64,000 bases of DNA, taken from assembly GCA_002812745.2 (NCBI GenBank), contig NCSJ02000131.1, forward strand, positions 1 through 64,000, read 5' to 3'. Below, in pieces: positions 59,769 to 64,000 of the stretch. This DNA comes from Scytalidium lignicola (lineage: Eukaryota; Ascomycota; Leotiomycetes). Position numbers and translations under genes: made by a program. The notes below the pieces were generated by a model. The model did no database searches. It was not told where the DNA came from and saw only the letters and a program-made list of their open reading frames with translations. How positions within the stretch are numbered: position 1 is the first letter of the stretch; the number at the start of each line of letters is the position of its first letter.

Positions 59769-62213
59769 TTAAACTGGCTAGACTGTTACATCAGACTATA
59801 ATCTTGTCCAGATAAGACTATAAACTACACAGTCTTATCCACAAAAATTTAAGCAAGACTATAAATTATATAGTTTAGTCTTAGGTTTTTGAGATTGAAC
59901 TATAAAACAATCTTCATTTTTTAATTAGACTAGATTATAATCTTATAGTCTAGTCTTAAAATTTTAATCTTAAACCGTGGACTATACAATCTAAACTATA
60001 AGATTATAATATTAAATTGTAATGGTAATATAACCTAAATTAAATAAGTATAACTATAATACNAAAAACAAACTTTACTTAATTAAAGTATATTTATATT
60101 ATTATTATAAAAGTATATTATCAACATATATAAAATTGAAAAAAATATTATTATTTTATAAATCTATTTATATTTTTTATGTTAACTAGATTAACTACTT
60201 TTATCAAAGTTTAATTTATCAAAATCTAAGTTATAAAGTCTTTTTTCTTCTAGTTATTCTTAGAGTTCTTACTCTTAGAGTAATCTTTCTTTGTTATTAT
60301 GTTTGAAGCTTGTCTTTTAGTTCATCTTCTTCATCTTCTTCTTTGTCATCTAAGATTATTACATTAATAACAATTTCCCTCTTATTCATTTCAACTACAT
60401 TATCAGGATTAAGAGCTTTAAATATATAGTCTACATTCTCTTACTCGTTTAGCAATTCCTATTTATAACAATTAAATGCTTTATTATTATAAACTTCTTA
60501 ATAATATCAAGAGTTAATTGTACTTTATAATATTTATAAAGATTATAAGCAATATTGAATATTCTTTTAACTTTAGTACTAATAACTGTTTAAAACTTAT
60601 TATAAGCATTTAACATTATTATATTATATTATAAATATATATACTTAGAATAACAAGGATATTTCTAACTATTTTTGAAACAAAAGAATAAAAAAGATTT
60701 AATTGTTTTTATATATCTAATATTAACATGTTAATTCCATCTCTTATTATAAGACTTCGGAGAAAACTTTCAACTTTAGACTTTAATCTTGTAATTACAA
60801 CTTATACTCTTAGAGTATCTTAATTTAACTTAAAGACTAAGTTTAAGCTTTATNAAAAAAGTAATAATACAATTTTCTTAGTTGTTTATTAAAAGTAATT
60901 CTGATTCTTTATAATTGTTATCCTAATATTTAATGAACATTTACTTATAACGTTTTTTTATACTTCTTATCTTAGTCAGTTATCTTGAAAATATCAAGCT
61001 TTTAAGAAAAGTCTAAAATTTTTACTAAAGTATATTATTCCTTAACAAAGTTATTTGTTTAAGAATAATAACCTTTTAATACTTTAAGACTTGTATTTAT
61101 AATAGTAGTAAACTCAAAAATCTATGAATTAATAATTATATCTTTTTAAAAGAGTATAACCTTAATTTTATTTAAATAATTAAAAAGAGCATTATAAACG
61201 TTTTAAGTATAATTAATTATAATGTCTTTTGTTGACTTTAAAAGACTAGTAAATATAGTAAAAGATTAGAGCAGAATAATAAAATATTATAACTTCTTTT
61301 AATTAGTGTTTATTAAAGTCAAACAGTCTAATATAAACTCCTTTTCTATTAAAGCCTTAAGCTAGCTTTTTAATAGAATACAAAGTTATATTACTTGAAG
61401 AATCATATTATATATTGAATTCTATTAGATTTTAATATCTATCTTAAGTCTTAAAAGTCGTTTTTATTCAACTTCTAATTATTTTGTTAATAAGAGTTCT
61501 ATCTTCTTACTTGATCAACTTGTTATAATGCTTAAAGCACAAATCTAGAAAATTAAAGTTTATTAATATTATTGTTAACTGTTATTATAATTAAACTTTA
61601 TAAAAACAAATCNTTTTTGATAACATTAGTTATTGTTTTATCATTGTCTTCTATAAATACAAGAAGTTAGAACTTTTTTATCTATTTCTATGCTCTTGTC
61701 TAGTTTAATATCAAATACAACTAATATTGCCTTAACAATTAGTTGTATAACATAAACTATATAAGAAATCTTAATTTCTTCATTACTCTATTCAAGTAAC
61801 TCTAATATATTCTCAAGGTCTTTTTGTATTTTACTGTTGTTTAAAACATTATCAGTAATAATACAATATAATCAACTTATTAGCTTGAATTCTTCTAAAA
61901 TCTAATAAAGAGTTTTTGTTATAACTTTACTAGTATAGTTACTTTTAATATGTTCAAACTTAACAAGTACTTCTTTTCACTTCTAATCTATTATAATATA
62001 ATATACTATAATTGTAAGAAATGATTTCTTAAATGAACTTTGCTAACTATTAAGAGTAATTAACACTTTACTATTAAGTAATAAATTAAAGAACATTTAA
62101 TCTTGAACCTTTAAATAATAATTTTCCAGATTAAGCTATATAATCGTCTGACCAAGAATATCAAGACTTGGTTATAATATTCTTAAAGCCTTCTGAAACT
62201 CCTTGTTTTCCAT
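59769..62213 (-). mobile_element. RIP-mutated hAT element with transposase
   Basis: The left end (59,770-60,010) has TAAACTGGCTAGACTG and many AGACTATA/TAGTCTAG words, the same subterminal style as the 604-bp element at 48,965. It cuts the end of the gypsy frame. The transposase lies on the minus strand. The right end could not be located, since no matching terminal repeat is visible before 64,000. Confidence 0.55.
60240..62213 (-). pseudogene. hAT-family transposase, RIP-destroyed
   Basis: From an ATG at 62,213 the minus strand reads MENKEFQKALRIL. It then gives LLLNSKVLITLNS-stop-QSSFKK, where LDCW would carry the first catalytic Asp (Asn at 62,049-62,051, Trp now a stop). FLTIIVYYI, KEVLVKFEHIKSNYTSK and LYCIITDNVLNNSK (the TDNASNN block with its Asp intact) follow, then ISYIVYVIQLIVKAIL. 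This is the canonical order of fungal hAT transposases. The C-terminal dimerisation region is only faintly visible near 60,480-60,860, and an acidic tail (TCTTC-rich on plus) lies at 60,310-60,360. About ten Trp/Arg/Gln positions have become stops. Confidence 0.7.
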
Positions 62214-64000
62214 GAATTAAAAAAGTAAACTTGTTAATATAAATATAACATACATTTGTTCATACTAACTTATAAAACTAAATAGTAATACAAAAGAATG
62301 TTAAAAACAATTATAATTATTATTATATATATTATTATTAATATAATTAAAGAAAACTTATTATCATTATATTTAAACATGTTTAACTAATTAACTCTGA
62401 ATATAACTTTTGATATTGTACAAGTGTAAATGTATTACTGCCTCCTTTTAAGAGTTCAAGGTATACATAAGCTTTTTAATAAGTTTAATAAATTACCTTT
62501 AAAAGGTTAATCCTAATATTAACTACTTAATGAAATTACTTTTATATCTTTAATCTCCTTGACTTTGTCCATCTAATACTTTGAAATTGTACATTATTAA
62601 TATATCCTTTAAGCTTTCTTTTCCATTAACTGATCTGTTGTTTATATTGTTATATTGTTTATATAATATATTGTTTATTAAAGCTAATTGTAAAAGTATA
62701 AGGTATATTCTTGATATTATCATCTTTATATAAATTAGTAAAATTAACTTAAACTAAAATATAATAACTAATCAAATATATTAGTAAGATTAATTAAAGA
62801 TAAAGTATATACTTCATCAAAATTAACAACAGATTCTAACTGTTAAAATTCAATTTAACTAGATATAAAAGTTTGTTTAAACTTAGATAAATGTAACATT
62901 ATTATAAATGTATTATAAAAAGGATATAATAACTATAGGAAAATAAAAGAAGTAAAACTTATAATTTTCTAAAGCAAAATGTAAGTCTTATTATAATTTG
63001 TAAGAGTAATAGTATATAATAATAGTATATAATAATGCAAATAAACATGAAATTGAATATTATATGATTTCTTAAAGCTTTACATATTATTTTCATATTG
63101 TACTAGTCTTATATAAGTAAAGTGCTTATTATTATATCAAACAATTCATATTAAGATTTATTATACAAAAAGTAATTTCCTTAACCTTTAATTTTAAGTA
63201 AAGTAATATTATACAATTTCATAATTATAACTAAATATAATAACACTAAACAAGTAAAATTAATCTATTAACTACTTACTTGTTATTATTAATACAATCT
63301 TTTATCTTTTTATCANTTTTTATTATCTTTTTCTTCNTTTTTCATCATCTTCATCATCATTATCTTCTTCTTTATCATTATCATTAATAATAAAATCTTT
63401 TATTTCCTTATCCTTATCTTCTTCTTCATCTTCATTATTACTGAGGATAATTTCAAGATTATCAACATAATCATCATCNTTTTATTCTTTTTTCTAAGTA
63501 TTTATTGATATTAACCTTATTAATATTTTATTTTTCTAAGTACTCTTATATATCTTCTAGATTGTTAATATGTTAGATAAACTTATAAAATTCCTTTTAT
63601 GAAATTTTTACTTTTAAATCAAAGCTTATTATAATAATATAACATTCCTAACAATGAATAAGCAATTTCAAATTTTTAGTAAAGGTATTATTAAAAGTAT
63701 AATTCTCATTATTAACAATTTCTTTACCTTTATCTTATAAAATTTATTAATTATTTAATTTATATCAAATAAATAATTAACAAACCTTTGTTTAAACAAG
63801 CAAATTCTTCAACTTCTTCTTCTCCTCCTTGTTAATAACTTTCATTATTATAACTTCATCATTTATAACAATTATCATTTTCAAGTTTATATTAATATTA
63901 ATAATAATTTAATATTCTATAATACTATCTTCAACAACTTATAATTTTACAATTTACATCTTTACAAAAAGGTTAATCTAATCTTCTTTCTTGGATTAAG
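62214..64000. other. AT-rich transposon debris to the window end
   Basis: No gene is readable. A minus-strand acidic frame at about 63,316-63,490 (Asp/Glu runs seen as TCATCTTC repeats on the plus strand) resembles the acidic tail of the hAT copy at 60.3 kb, so a second hAT copy may begin here. Several Ns flank T runs. Confidence 0.4.

Noticed and set aside
37600..64000. CRISPR array or bacterial-type defence system in the AT-rich part
   Set aside because: The repeats are dispersed LTRs and transposon pieces, not regularly spaced direct repeats; the sequence is clearly eukaryotic.

Overview
The window is nuclear DNA of a filamentous ascomycete. The genes have short introns (46-115 bp) with GTAAGT-like donors and CTAAC/CTGAC branch sites, and the families are fungal: GH95 fucosidase, Och1-type mannosyltransferase, GABA-type permease, MARVEL protein and SesA. 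The AT-rich part carries the mark of repeat-induced point mutation (RIP, C-to-T on either strand). The transposon families and promoter style suggest a Leotiomycete (Helotiales/Sclerotiniaceae-like), but this is inference only. Single Ns sit beside homopolymers throughout, as in assemblies from homopolymer-error-prone reads.

Positions 1-24,800 are a gene-bearing region of near-balanced composition. It holds the N-terminus of an unknown protein (- strand, 1-231), a MARVEL membrane protein (- strand, 2,881-3,564), a secreted GH95 alpha-L-fucosidase (- strand, 4,958-7,548), a charged DUF8035-like protein (+, 9,159-10,907, with a one-base frame break), an Och1-like Golgi alpha-1,6-mannosyltransferase (+, 14,160-15,398), a mitochondrial-type medium-chain acyl-CoA ligase (+, 16,519-18,768) and an amino-acid/GABA permease (- strand, 19,653-21,623). 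These are independent genes with long intergenic gaps; I see no metabolic cluster.

Positions 24,800-25,889 are the 3' part of a Tad-like LINE ending in (TAA)n. From there to 64,000 the sequence is mostly a very AT-rich graveyard of RIP-mutated transposons: Ty1/copia elements of two families, Ty3/gypsy elements, an integrase gene cut by a copia LTR, a Tc1/mariner, a hAT transposase and a hAT-like non-autonomous element with perfect 8-bp target duplications. Ordinary genes cannot be read there, but family-specific protein patterns survive with stops and substitutions of the RIP type.

Two islands in the AT-rich block escaped RIP or were lightly hit. The island at 29.2-34.3 kb carries an intact SesA-domain gene (30,113-30,802) whose C-terminus is a Gly/Asn/Gln repeat resembling the sigma amyloid motif of fungal NLR-controlled cell death, plus an internally deleted alcohol (methanol) oxidase pseudogene. 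The island at 35,009-37,548 is a complete Mutator-like element (MULE) with 51-bp perfect terminal inverted repeats and an 11-bp target-site duplication, disabled by five RIP-type nonsense mutations although its DDE residues are intact.
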